Source of the DNA: Rubricella aquisinus
Lineage (GTDB): Bacteria > Pseudomonadota > Alphaproteobacteria > Rhodobacterales > Rhodobacteraceae
NCBI RefSeq assembly: GCF_014199445.1
Contig: NZ_JACIJS010000001.1
Span: forward strand, 444,940-508,939
DNA length: 64,000 nucleotides
Direction of reading: 5' to 3'
Shown here piece by piece: positions 46,402 to 55,032 of the stretch; the first letter of the stretch is position 1, and every line of letters begins with the position of its first letter. The notes beneath the pieces were generated by a model, which was not told where the DNA came from, made no database searches, and saw only the letters and a program-made list of their open reading frames with translations. A program made the position numbers and the translations under genes.

Positions 46402-47010
46402 CTAGTAGAGCGCTTTGCGATACCGGGCGAGCATCTCCTCTTCCGGCTCCACCGGTTTATCATGGTCTTGCGCATGATCGCGCATGATTTCTGACATGGT
46501 TGGCAATGGGCGCGCGTCGGGCCACGCATCCGGCTCCCAGAGGCGGGAGCGCATCAGCGCCTTGGCGCAATGGATGTAGGCGACGGAAACCGTGACCCGG
46601 ATCACGGCAAGCGCCGGGCGCCCCTTGATCCCCATGCGGGCGTTCAGCGCGTCATCCACGATGATCTCTGCCGTGCCCCGCACTCGGAACGTTTCCCGCA
46701 CCGTCGGGATCATGAAGATCAGGCCGATTTGTGGATTTTCGAGAAGGTTCGTCAGGCTATCGAGCCGTTTGTTGCCGGGGCGGTCGGGGATCAGGAGGGT
46801 CGCCTCATCTTCAACCTCGACAAAACCCGGATGATCGCCGCGCGGTGTGACGTCGATCCCCTGTGGCCCGAAAGTGCTCATCATCATGAACGGAGAGGCG
46901 GCGATGAACGCCCGGCAATGGCTGTCGAGCGTCGTTTGCTCCTTGCGCACCGCACGACCGAGCTTCTCGCCGTAAAGCGCACGCAGCGCCGCCTCATCCG
47001 TTATTTTCAT
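46402..47010 (-). CDS. FMN-dependent PPOX-type flavoprotein (MSMEG_1061-like)
   Basis: 202 residues of the pyridoxamine-phosphate-oxidase split-barrel family: FIAASPFMMMSTFGPQGIDVTPRGD, LIPDRPGNKRLDSLTNLLENPQIGLIFMIP and RVRGTAEI. It lacks the C-terminal substrate signature of true PdxH, so it is probably an F420/FMN-type oxidoreductase of unknown substrate. Lies 5 bp after grpE's stop on the same strand, likely within its transcript. Confidence 0.82.
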   Translation of the reverse strand: MKITDEAALRALYGEKLGRAVRKEQTTLDSHCRAFIAASPFMMMSTFGPQGIDVTPRGDHPGFVEVEDEATLLIPDRPGNKRLDSLTNLLENPQIGLIFMIPTVRETFRVRGTAEIIVDDALNARMGIKGRPALAVIRVTVSVAYIHCAKALMRSRLWEPDAWPDARPLPTMSEIMRDHAQDHDKPVEPEEEMLARYRKALY

Positions 47011-47015
47011 GACGC

Positions 47016-47612
47016 CTACCCTTTCGAGGCAACTCCCACTTGCGCGGGGCGGATCAGGCGATCCGCGATGGTGAACCCGTCTGTCATCACCTGAATGACG
47101 GTGCCCGGCTCGGCCCCTGGCAGGGGTGCCTCGAACATTGCCTGATGCATCTTGGGATCGAATTTTTCGCCCACTTCGGGGGAAACACGGGCGATCTTGT
47201 GCTTGGCAAACGCGCTGAGCAGTTCTTTCTGCGTCAACTCGATCCCTTCGATCACTGGCCCTGCGGCCTCCCGCTGTTCATCGGTGAGTGCAGCAAGCGC
47301 GCGCGCAAGGTTGTCATAGACCGGCAGCAGATCACGGGCGAGCTTGGTGCCGCCGTAATTTTCCGCATCCCGGCGGTCCCGCTCGGCCCGTTTGCGGGTG
47401 TTCTCCAGATCGGCAAACGCGCGCAGCAGCCGATCCTTGAGCGCATCACGTTCTTCGATCACCGCATCCATGTCATCGGCAGGGTCAACGCCCGCCTTTG
47501 GATCGTCAAAGGACAATTCGCCGTCATCCGCCTCATCTTCGATCTCAAGCTCCTCCTCGATCTCGTCGATGTCGTCGAGGAACGGTGCCTCTTCATCCTT
47601 ATTCACTGCCAT
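47016..47612 (-). CDS. grpE: Nucleotide-exchange factor GrpE
   Basis: 198 residues. The N-terminus is acidic (DDIDEIEEELEIEDEADDGE), followed by a long coiled coil (KDRLLRAFADLENTRKRAERDR) and the beta domain ending VQVMTDGFTIADRLIRPAQVGVA with GrpE's PxxHQA-like KMHQAMFE. Promotes ADP release from DnaK. The ATG at 47612 is spaced 6 bases from GAGG; an ATG at 47618 is too close to it. Sixteen bp after hrcA; the order hrcA-grpE is standard. Confidence 0.94.
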   Translation of the reverse strand: MAVNKDEEAPFLDDIDEIEEELEIEDEADDGELSFDDPKAGVDPADDMDAVIEERDALKDRLLRAFADLENTRKRAERDRRDAENYGGTKLARDLLPVYDNLARALAALTDEQREAAGPVIEGIELTQKELLSAFAKHKIARVSPEVGEKFDPKMHQAMFEAPLPGAEPGTVIQVMTDGFTIADRLIRPAQVGVASKG

Positions 47613-47628
47613 GTTCATCCTCGTTGCG

Positions 47629-48693
47629 TCAGTGCCGTTCGGTGAGCAATCGGCCAACCAGTTGGGCCGTATAGTCCACGATCGGCACGATCCGTCCATA
47701 ATTTAGTCGTGTGGGGCCAATCACACCGATGGCCCCGATAATCTTGCGGTCCGCGTTCATATAAGGGGAAACCACCAGAGAGGAACCCGATAACGAAAAG
47801 AGCTTGTTCTCTGACCCGATGAACACCCGCACTCCGTCGCCCGTTTCTGTCAGATCGAGAAGATGTGCAAGGTCGCGTTTGCGTTCAAGGTCATCAAACA
47901 GTTGCCGGATGCGCGCGATGTCCTCTTCCGCCTGCGTGCTGTCAAGGAGGTGGGACGTGCCGCGCACGATCAGGCGATCCGGGTCTTGGCTCTGATCCGC
48001 CCAAAGGGCGACGCCATCCTCGATCAGCCGGGCGGCCAGCGCGTCAAGCTCCTGTCGGCGCGCGTCAATCTGGCGGGTGACGATGCTGCGCGCCTCACTG
48101 ATCGTGTGGCCCTCAAGAATGGCGTTGAGGAAATTCGCGGCCTCCCGCATCGCGGATGGTGTGAGGCCCGCAGGCGGGGTGAAAAGCCGGTTCTCCACAT
48201 GGCCATCCGCTGTGACCAGCACCACAAGTGCGCGATCCGGGCTGAGGGAGACAAACTCGATATGTTTGATGGGCGCTTCGATATTGGGTGACAGGATCAG
48301 GGACGCGCCCTGTGTCAGCCCGGACAGGACCGACCCTGCCCGGTCCAGCACATCGCCCATATCCTGATCGGTGGCGCTGAGGTTGCGCTCAATCTCGGAC
48401 CGGTCGATGCCGTTGATATCCTTGGCCTCCATGAACCCATCGACGAACAGGCGCAGGCCCATTTGGGTAGGGATCCGGCCCGCACTGACATGCGGAGAGC
48501 CAAGAAGCCCAAGATGCTCCAGATCCTGCATCACATTGCGGATCGTCGCGGCGGAAACCCCTTCGGTGAGGGTGCGCGACAGGGTACGGGAGCCAACCGG
48601 CTCTCCGGTCTCCAGATACGTCTCCACCAGCGTGCGAAACACGGCGCGCGCACGGTCGTTCATGTCCAATGGTGGTTTTGGGCTGTCTGCCAT
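47629..48693 (-). CDS. hrcA: Heat-inducible transcription repressor HrcA
   Basis: 354 residues: N-terminal winged helix (FRTLVETYLETGEPVGSRTLSRTL; VSAATIRNVMQDLEHLGLL recognises DNA) and a GAF-like regulatory domain, ending PTRLNYGRIVPIVDYTAQLVG. Represses groESL-type genes at CIRCE sites; I found no CIRCE sequence in this window, so its targets lie elsewhere. No Shine-Dalgarno is obvious; the ATG at 48693 gives a normal N-terminus, 48663 is possible. Confidence 0.93.
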   Translation of the reverse strand: MADSPKPPLDMNDRARAVFRTLVETYLETGEPVGSRTLSRTLTEGVSAATIRNVMQDLEHLGLLGSPHVSAGRIPTQMGLRLFVDGFMEAKDINGIDRSEIERNLSATDQDMGDVLDRAGSVLSGLTQGASLILSPNIEAPIKHIEFVSLSPDRALVVLVTADGHVENRLFTPPAGLTPSAMREAANFLNAILEGHTISEARSIVTRQIDARRQELDALAARLIEDGVALWADQSQDPDRLIVRGTSHLLDSTQAEEDIARIRQLFDDLERKRDLAHLLDLTETGDGVRVFIGSENKLFSLSGSSLVVSPYMNADRKIIGAIGVIGPTRLNYGRIVPIVDYTAQLVGRLLTERH

Positions 48694-48991
48694 GGCTACT
48701 GATGTAAGTTTTGCAGGGGCCGGGGTCAATTCCGGGGTTGGGGCGAAACACAAGCAGGTCCAGCGGTCGCCCGAGACGGCCGCCGATAACAGCGCCGCTT
48801 TTTTAGTTTATGGCGCAACCCCGACCGACCCGCGTGCTTGTGCAAAACGTTGCAAAGCGGCCGCCTGGGGGCGGGCGGCCGCTGGACCGGCGGCTTCGCC
48901 TTGATTCCGGTCCAAGAACGGTTCACCCACGACGCTAGACGCCCGCGCCCCGCCACGGTAGGAGGACGCAACCAGTCAAAGGAGAGAGACC
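48694..48991. other. 298-bp divergent hrcA/rph promoter region
   Basis: Contains the second copy of the 54-bp repeat (48857-48910) and an A/T-rich stretch with a T-run near 48800-48812. No clear -35/-10 pair or CIRCE element seen. Confidence 0.55.
48857..48910 (-). repeat. 54-bp dispersed repeat, copy 2
   Basis: Reverse complement of the copy at 34398-34451 with two mismatches. Both copies sit in the shared upstream region of a divergent gene pair. Confidence 0.9.
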
Positions 48992-49705
48992 ATGCGCCCA
49001 TCCGGCCGCGCGACCGACGCGCTCCGTACGATCCAGATCGACACCAATGTCACTATGCACGCCGAAGGGTCGGTCATGATCCGTTGTGGCAACACGCATG
49101 TTCTGTGCGCCGCCAGTGTCGAGGAAAACGTGCCGCCCTTCATGCGCAAATCCGGGCTGGGCTGGGTGACGGCGGAATACGGGATGCTGCCGCGCGCCAC
49201 CACCACCCGCAACCGCCGCGAAGCAACCGCCGGAAAGCAATCTGGCCGCACGCAGGAAATCCAGCGTCTGATCGGCCGCAGCCTGCGCGCGGGCGTGGAT
49301 CGTGTCGCGTTGGGTGAGCGACAGATCACCGTGGATTGCGACGTGATTCAGGCCGATGGCGGCACGCGCTGCGCGGCGATCACCGGGGGCTGGATCGCGA
49401 TGCGGCTCGCCGTCAACAAACTGCTCGCCGCCGGTGTGATCAAGAACGATCCGATCACAAGCCATGTCGCTGCCGTGTCTTGCGGCATCTGGGGCGGCGT
49501 GCCCGTGCTTGACCTCGACTATGCCGAGGACAGCCAAGCGGGCACCGACGCCAATTTCGTGATGACCGACGGCGCGGGCCTGATCGAGGTGCAAGGCTCT
49601 GCTGAGGGCGCGACCTTCTCCCGCGATGAGATGAACAAACTGTTCGATCTGGCGGAAAAGGGCGTCGCTGAACTCGTTGCAGCGCAGAAAGCCGCCGTGG
49701 CATGA
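48992..49705 (+). CDS. rph: Ribonuclease PH
   Basis: 237-residue phosphorolytic 3' exonuclease that trims tRNA ends. [27 protein letters not shown] opens the fold; [37 protein letters not shown] and [18 protein letters not shown] are hallmark blocks. AAGGAGAGAG just before the ATG is a strong ribosome site. First of rph-rdgB-hemW. Confidence 0.96.
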   Translation: MRPSGRATDALRTIQIDTNVTMHAEGSVMIRCGNTHVLCAASVEENVPPFMRKSGLGWVTAEYGMLPRATTTRNRREATAGKQSGRTQEIQRLIGRSLRAGVDRVALGERQITVDCDVIQADGGTRCAAITGGWIAMRLAVNKLLAAGVIKNDPITSHVAAVSCGIWGGVPVLDLDYAEDSQAGTDANFVMTDGAGLIEVQGSAEGATFSRDEMNKLFDLAEKGVAELVAAQKAAVA

Positions 49706-50316
49706 CCCGGCGGTTCGACGGCAGCGAATTGGTGCTCGCGTCCCATAACGCGGGCAAACTGCGGGAGATTTCCGCGCTGTTGGAGCCGTTTGGCATCACC
49801 GTCACCTCCGCCGCCGATCACGGATTGGAGGAGCCGGAGGAAACCGAGGACACCTTCGCCGGGAACGCCCGGATCAAGGCGCATTTCGCGGCGAAATCCA
49901 CCGGCCTTCCTGCCCTGTCCGACGATTCCGGGATCGAGGTTGATGGGCTGGGCGGTGCGCCCGGCGTCTATACCGCTGACTGGGCGGAAACCCCGAATGG
50001 CCGCGACTTCATGCAGGCGATGACCCGCACCTGGAATGAGCTTGAAGCCGCAAACGCACCAGAGCCGCGCACTGCGCGCTTTGTCTGCACGCTTTGCCTT
50101 GCGTGGCCCGATGGCACGGATGAAGTGTTCAGGGGCGAAGCGCCCGGTCGCGTCGTCTGGCCGCCACGCGGGGATCAGGGATTTGGCTATGACCCGATGT
50201 TCCTGCGCGACGGGCAAACGCAGACCTTTGGCGAAATGCCCTATGCCGAGAAAGAACCCCTTTCCCACCGCTCCGACGCGTTCGCGAAACTCGTGAAAGG
50301 GTGCTTTGGTGGCTGA
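49702..50316 (+). CDS. rdgB: XTP/dITP pyrophosphatase (Ham1/RdgB)
   Basis: 204 residues. [18 protein letters not shown] binds nucleotide phosphates, [25 protein letters not shown] is the catalytic block, GFGYDPMFL and [10 protein letters not shown] complete the family. Cleans deaminated purine nucleotides from the pool. Overlaps rph by 4 bp and hemW by 8 bp. Confidence 0.96.
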   Translation: MTRRFDGSELVLASHNAGKLREISALLEPFGITVTSAADHGLEEPEETEDTFAGNARIKAHFAAKSTGLPALSDDSGIEVDGLGGAPGVYTADWAETPNGRDFMQAMTRTWNELEAANAPEPRTARFVCTLCLAWPDGTDEVFRGEAPGRVVWPPRGDQGFGYDPMFLRDGQTQTFGEMPYAEKEPLSHRSDAFAKLVKGCFGG

Positions 50317-51460
50317 GGTTGAAGGGGGCTTTGGCGTTTATGTCCATTGGCCCTATTGCCTTGCCAAATGCCCGTATTGCGACTTCAACAGCCATGTGAC
50401 GCAATCGGTGGACCATGCCGCGTGGCGCGATGCCTATGCCCGCGAAATCGCATGGACCGCCGCACAAACCCCGGATCGCCGGGTTGATACCGTGTTTTTC
50501 GGTGGCGGAACGCCAAGCCTGATGGAGCCTGAGACGGTGCATTCGGTGCTGGAGGCGATCCGCGCCGCGTGGCCGATGGCGGACGGGGCCGAAGTGTCGC
50601 TTGAAGCGAACCCGACCAGCGTTGAGGCCGGGAAATTCCGTGCGTTTCGCGACGCGGGCGTGAACCGTATTTCGATGGGCGTTCAGGCGTTGAACGATGC
50701 GGATCTGCGCCGCCTTGGCCGGATGCACTCGGTTGCGGAGGCGCAGGCGGCATTTGACATCGCGCGCAACGCGTTCGACCGGGTGAGTTTCGATCTGATC
50801 TATGTGCGGCAGGGGCAAACGCTGGACGCATGGCGAGAGGAGCTGCAACAGGCGCTCGATATGGCGGTGGATCACCTGTCGCTCTACCAATTGACCATCG
50901 AGCCGGGCACCCGATTTGGCGATCTGGCCGAACGGGGCAAATTGCGCGATCTGCCCCCGGATGACCGGGCAGCGGATATGTATGATCTGACCCAACAGAT
51001 TTGCACCGATGCCGGGATGCCCGCCTATGAGGTGTCCAATCACGCGCGGCCCGGCGCGGAAAGCCGCCATAACCTCGTTTATTGGCGCTATGGCGAATAT
51101 GCCGGGATCGGGCCGGGCGCGCACGGGCGGATCACGCGCAATGGCCAGCGGATCGCCACCGATACCGCGAAAGCACCGCAAGCGTGGCTCGAACGTGTGG
51201 CGAAACTCGGCCATGGCGTCACGGTTGAGGATGCGCTGGACCCCGCCGATCAGGGGACGGAATACCTGCTGATGGCGCTGCGATTACGGGAAGGGGCATC
51301 GCTGCGTCGATACTCTGCCCTGTCGGGTGCCACCCTGCCCACGGCGGCGATTGCGGAGCTGGTGGACGCCCGATTGCTCGATCAAACGGGTGACAAAATC
51401 GCGGTGACGGAGGCCGGTCGGCCAGTTTTGAACGCGGTTTTGAGGCGCTTGCTCACCTGA
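50309..51460 (+). CDS. hemW: Radical-SAM heme chaperone HemW
   Basis: 383 residues of the HemN-like family: [21 protein letters not shown] carries the CxxxCxxC for the 4Fe-4S cluster, then [12 protein letters not shown] and VSLEANPTS. The HemN-specific N-terminal segment is absent, as in HemW, which delivers heme rather than oxidising coproporphyrinogen. The GTG at 50309, preceded by AAAGGGTG, is the likely start; TTG at 50306 is an alternative. Ends 52 bp before the regulator gene. Confidence 0.9.
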   Translation: MAEVEGGFGVYVHWPYCLAKCPYCDFNSHVTQSVDHAAWRDAYAREIAWTAAQTPDRRVDTVFFGGGTPSLMEPETVHSVLEAIRAAWPMADGAEVSLEANPTSVEAGKFRAFRDAGVNRISMGVQALNDADLRRLGRMHSVAEAQAAFDIARNAFDRVSFDLIYVRQGQTLDAWREELQQALDMAVDHLSLYQLTIEPGTRFGDLAERGKLRDLPPDDRAADMYDLTQQICTDAGMPAYEVSNHARPGAESRHNLVYWRYGEYAGIGPGAHGRITRNGQRIATDTAKAPQAWLERVAKLGHGVTVEDALDPADQGTEYLLMALRLREGASLRRYSALSGATLPTAAIAELVDARLLDQTGDKIAVTEAGRPVLNAVLRRLLT

Positions 51461-51512
51461 TCTGTTCCGCGTAACGTTGGAAAAACATTCGCGTTATGTT
51501 GAGGTAAATCAG

Positions 51513-52028
51513 ATGTCCGACCCGACCCGCCGCCGTATCGTCTCCTCCCGCCACCTTGCTGAAGGAGATGGCTGGGAAGCGTCCGAATTCGAATATGGGC
51601 TGATCATCGCCTATAACGCTTTCAGCCGCTGGATGACCCGGTGCATGGCGGCCGCTGGTGGGGCGGAACTCAGCCCGCTGGAAATCCTCGTGCTGCATAA
51701 CGTGAACCATCGCGGGCGGGACAAACGGCTGACTGATATCTGCTTTCTGTTGAACATCGAGGACACCCACACGGTGAATTATGCCCTGCGCAAACTGATG
51801 AAGCTGGAACTGCTTGCGTCTGAAAAGCGGGGCAAGGAAGTGTTCTACCGCACCTCCACAACCGGGGAGGCGCTGTGCGATCAGTATCGTAAGGTGCGCG
51901 GGCAATGCCTGTTGGATGGGTTGTCGCGTATGGATCTGTCGGGGGATGAGTTGCGCGAAATCGCGACCAATCTGCGCAGCCTTTCGGGGCAGTATGATCA
52001 GGCCAGCCGCGCCGCCGCCAGCCTGTAG
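51513..52028 (+). CDS. MarR-like winged-helix regulator
   Basis: 171 residues: LSPLEILVLHNVNHRGRDKRLTDICFLLNIEDTHTVNYALRKLMKLELLASEKRGKEVFYRTS forms a winged-helix-turn-helix, resembling the COG5631 MarR-type proteins. The ATG at 51513 follows GAGGT; 51477 is upstream in frame without one. It converges with the TRAP operon and could regulate it or the downstream genes, but nothing in the sequence proves the target. Confidence 0.8.
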   Translation: MSDPTRRRIVSSRHLAEGDGWEASEFEYGLIIAYNAFSRWMTRCMAAAGGAELSPLEILVLHNVNHRGRDKRLTDICFLLNIEDTHTVNYALRKLMKLELLASEKRGKEVFYRTSTTGEALCDQYRKVRGQCLLDGLSRMDLSGDELREIATNLRSLSGQYDQASRAAASL

Positions 52029-52058
52029 ACGCCCGGCCATCACAGCCGGGCGAATGGG

Positions 52059-53360
52059 TCAGTTGCCCATCGCGTTGGGCAGCGCCGTGACGATCTCCGG
52101 GAAAATGGTGATCAACACCACACCCAGCACGAGCAAGAGGAAGAACGGCAATGCTGCCCGCGCCACGCGCAGGATGTTGATCCCGGTCAGCCCCTGTATC
52201 ACAAAGAGGTTGAACCCAACCGGCGGCGTGATCTGGCTCATCTCCACCACGATGACGAGGTAGATGCCGAACCACAGCGGATCAATGCCCACCGCGCTGA
52301 CCATCGGCATCACGATAGAGGTCGTCAGAACCACAACCGAAATACCGTCAAGGAAACAGCCCAGCACCACGAAAAACACCGTGAGCGCGGCGAGCAGCGC
52401 ATAGGGCGACAACTCCATCCCGCCGATCCATGCCGCAAGGTTGCGCGGAATGCCCGTGAACCCCATGGAGATGGACAGGAACGCGGCCCCCACAAGGATG
52501 AACGCGATCATGCAGGACGTACGTGTCGCGGACATCAGCGCGTCCTTGAAATCGGCAAAGCTGAATGATCCGGTGGACACCGCAAGGATGATCGATAGAA
52601 CCACGCCCAGCGCCGCCGCGTCCGTGGGCGAAGCGATCCCGGTATAGATCGACCCGATCACGCCAATGATCAGCAACGCCACCGGGATCAACCGGCGGGA
52701 GCCTTTCACCTTGTCCTTGAAGGAAGACTTGATCTCCTCCATCGGGATCAATTCCGGGTTCATCCACGCGCGGACCGCGACATAGCCGGAGAACAACAGC
52801 ACCAGCATCAGGCCCGGCAGCACGCCCGCCATGAACAGCCGCGCGATGGATTGCTCCGTCGCGACACCATAGACGATCAGGATGATCGACGGCGGAATAA
52901 GCAGTCCAAGCGTGGCGGAGCCCGCGAGCGTGCCGATGATCAACCGTTCGGGATATCCCCGGTCGGTGAGTTCTGGCACGGACATCCGCCCGATCGTGGC
53001 CGCCGTCGCCGCAGACGAGCCGGACACAGCGGCAAAGATCGCGCATCCCAACACGTTGACATGCAACAGCCGCCCCGGTGCCTTTGCCAGCCATGGACCA
53101 AGCCCGGAAAACATATCCTCCGCCAGCCGCGATCTGAGGAGGATTTCGCCCATCAGAATGAACAATGGCAACGCCGCCAAGGCCCAGGAATGGCTGTGGC
53201 CCCAAAGCGTTGTCGCCAGCACCAGCCCCGCCGGCGCATTGGTGAAGGCCACCATCGCGACCAGCGCCACCAGCATCAGCGCCATCGCGACCCAAACGCC
53301 CAGCGCCAAAAGGACCAGCATGACGGCAAAGAGGACGACCGCAATCATTGGATCAGACAT
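52059..53360 (-). CDS. dctM: TRAP transporter large permease (DctM)
   Basis: 433 residues with about 12 hydrophobic segments and the DctM pattern: LPLFILMGEILLRSRLAEDMFSGLGPWLAKAPG, GSSAATAATIGRMSVPELTDRGYPERLIIGTLAGSATLGLLIPPSI, GIDPLWFGIYLVIVVEMSQITPPVGFNLFVIQG. Sodium-coupled uptake channel fed by dctP. Last gene of dctP-dctQ-dctM; starts 3 bp after dctQ. Confidence 0.95.
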   Translation of the reverse strand: MSDPMIAVVLFAVMLVLLALGVWVAMALMLVALVAMVAFTNAPAGLVLATTLWGHSHSWALAALPLFILMGEILLRSRLAEDMFSGLGPWLAKAPGRLLHVNVLGCAIFAAVSGSSAATAATIGRMSVPELTDRGYPERLIIGTLAGSATLGLLIPPSIILIVYGVATEQSIARLFMAGVLPGLMLVLLFSGYVAVRAWMNPELIPMEEIKSSFKDKVKGSRRLIPVALLIIGVIGSIYTGIASPTDAAALGVVLSIILAVSTGSFSFADFKDALMSATRTSCMIAFILVGAAFLSISMGFTGIPRNLAAWIGGMELSPYALLAALTVFFVVLGCFLDGISVVVLTTSIVMPMVSAVGIDPLWFGIYLVIVVEMSQITPPVGFNLFVIQGLTGINILRVARAALPFFLLLVLGVVLITIFPEIVTALPNAMGN

Positions 53361-53363
53361 CGC

Positions 53364-53888
53364 TCAAACCTCCTCACCAGCACCAAGGATCGGTGCCTTG
53401 GCGCGCAGGCTCTCGACGATGCTGTCGATCAACGCGATGACAAGAATGCCAAGCCCCACGGCCGCCGCCGTTTGCGGAATCCACAGCGGAACCGCGATGA
53501 TGCCCGGCGATTTGTCCCCGAAATGCCAGCTTTCCCAGACCAGCAGCACGAAATAATAAAACGCATAGCCGGTGATGATGAGACCCAGCACGAAGCAGAT
53601 AAGCTCGGCCACGAATTGCCCAGCCTTGGGCAGGGTCTGCGATACCAGCGTCACCCGGATATGCGCGCCATGGCGCAACGTATAGGCCAGCGCAAGGAAC
53701 GTGGCCGCGGCCAGCATGAACCCGGCGAAATCGGCATAGGACGGGATCGTATAGGACCAACCCGGCCCCATGATCCGCGCCACGAGATTGAACAGAACCT
53801 GCGCTGTCACGATAAGGCAGATCCCCACGATGGAGAGTGCAGCCAGCGCACCCGACACCGCGTAGAGTCGATCAAGAAATCGGCGCAT
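53364..53888 (-). CDS. dctQ: TRAP transporter small permease (DctQ)
   Basis: 174 residues, four predicted membrane helices, with RHGAHIRVTLVSQTLP (conserved DctQ loop). The ATG at 53888 has GGGGGAA spaced normally; the one at 53894 is too close to it. Sits 75 bp after dctP, the gap being occupied by a strong hairpin. Confidence 0.9.
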   Translation of the reverse strand: MRRFLDRLYAVSGALAALSIVGICLIVTAQVLFNLVARIMGPGWSYTIPSYADFAGFMLAAATFLALAYTLRHGAHIRVTLVSQTLPKAGQFVAELICFVLGLIITGYAFYYFVLLVWESWHFGDKSPGIIAVPLWIPQTAAAVGLGILVIALIDSIVESLRAKAPILGAGEEV

Positions 53889-53919
53889 CGCCATTTCCCC
53901 CTGAAAACGACAAGAGAAA

Positions 53920-53951
53920 CCCGGCGCGCCAATTGGAATGGCGGCGCCGGG
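53920..53951 (-). terminator. Intercistronic hairpin dctP/dctQ
   Basis: CCCGGCGC (53920-53927) pairs with GCGCCGGG (53944-53951), with outer GACA/TGTC complementarity, followed on the minus strand by TTTCTCTT. Probably a partial terminator that lets the binding protein be made in excess over the membrane subunits. Confidence 0.7.
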
Positions 53952-53963
53952 CTCTGTCGTCAA

Positions 53964-54926
53964 TTAGTTGGAGTAGGTGGACAGGATCGCTTTCGCGTCA
54001 TCGCTCGCGCTTGCGTTCCAGTTCTCCAGCATGGTGGCGCCGATGGCCTGAAGGCCGGACACCAGCTCTGCGCTTGGCTCATAGACCACGATGCCATTCT
54101 CAGCAAGGGCTGCGGTCTGCTGGGATGCTTCTGCCTTGGACATGTCCCAGCCGCGCTGCTCTGCCACTTCGGCGGCGTTGAGGATCGCGGACTGCACATC
54201 ATCGCTCAAACGGTCGAATTCGCGCTTGTTCACGACGACGATGTTCTTGGGCACCCATGCGTTGATCGGGGTGTAATGGGTGACGAAATCCCACGCCTTG
54301 GAGTTCACGCCCGTGGACGGCGAAGTGATCATCGCGGCCACCTGACCGGTGGAGAAAGCTTGCGGGATGTTGGAGGCTTCGACCTGCACCGGTGCAGCAC
54401 CGGCAAGGGTCGCGAATTCCTCAAGAGCCGCGTTATAGGCACGGAACCGCAGACCGGAGAGGTCATCAACCGTGGCGATCTCCCCATTGGTATAAAGACC
54501 CTGCGCGGGCCACGGCACGGAGAAGAGCGGCATTAGCCCCTGCTCTTCAAGCAAGGCGGACACAACAGGCTTTTGCGCGGCCCACAGACGCTCCGCCTCA
54601 TCATAAGACGTGGCGAGGAACGGCTGGCTGTCCATGCCGTAGGCAAGATCTTCGTTCGACAGGCGCGACAGGAAAAACTCGCCAATCTGAACCTGACGGG
54701 AGCGCACGGCATTCTTGATCTCGGAATGCGGGAACAGCGATCCGGCGGAATGCACGGTGATGGTCATGCCGCCATCGGTTGCGGCGGACACATCGGCTGC
54801 GAATTGCGCGATGTTTTGGGTATGGAACGTGCTGTCCCCGTATGGGGTGGGCATGTCCCAGCTTTGAGCATGGGCCGACACGGCAAGCGACAGGCCTGCG
54901 GCGAGGGGAAGAGCGAAGCGAAGCAT
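53964..54926 (-). CDS. dctP: TRAP transporter substrate-binding protein (DctP)
   Basis: 320 residues with a signal peptide (MLRFALPLAAGLSLAVSAHA). DctP fold: IKNAVRSRQVQIGEFFLS, LYTNGEIATVDDLSGLRFRAYN (the Arg in FRAYN matches the carboxylate-binding Arg of the family) and DFVTHYTPINAWVPKNIVVV. Substrate likely a carboxylate. Divergent to the 5-oxoprolinase gene with 106 bp between; the gap has TTGACA at 54972-54977 but no clear -10. Confidence 0.92.
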   Translation of the reverse strand: MLRFALPLAAGLSLAVSAHAQSWDMPTPYGDSTFHTQNIAQFAADVSAATDGGMTITVHSAGSLFPHSEIKNAVRSRQVQIGEFFLSRLSNEDLAYGMDSQPFLATSYDEAERLWAAQKPVVSALLEEQGLMPLFSVPWPAQGLYTNGEIATVDDLSGLRFRAYNAALEEFATLAGAAPVQVEASNIPQAFSTGQVAAMITSPSTGVNSKAWDFVTHYTPINAWVPKNIVVVNKREFDRLSDDVQSAILNAAEVAEQRGWDMSKAEASQQTAALAENGIVVYEPSAELVSGLQAIGATMLENWNASASDDAKAILSTYSN

Positions 54927-55032
54927 TTAAACCTCCTGGTTGGGTTTTTGGTATTGCCGTCGTGACATTACGTTGACAAATTGCAAGCGTTCTGAAAACA
55001 AATCAACAGTTTTTTCATTTATGGAGGCAAAA

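Noticed and set aside
48694-48991. CIRCE operator before hrcA
   Set aside because: I searched the divergent region for TTAGCACTC-N9-GAGTGCTAA and found nothing close.
52851-54536. A 561-codon open frame opposite dctM and dctQ
   Set aside because: Composition is that of a complement to hydrophobic coding sequence; no recognisable domain.
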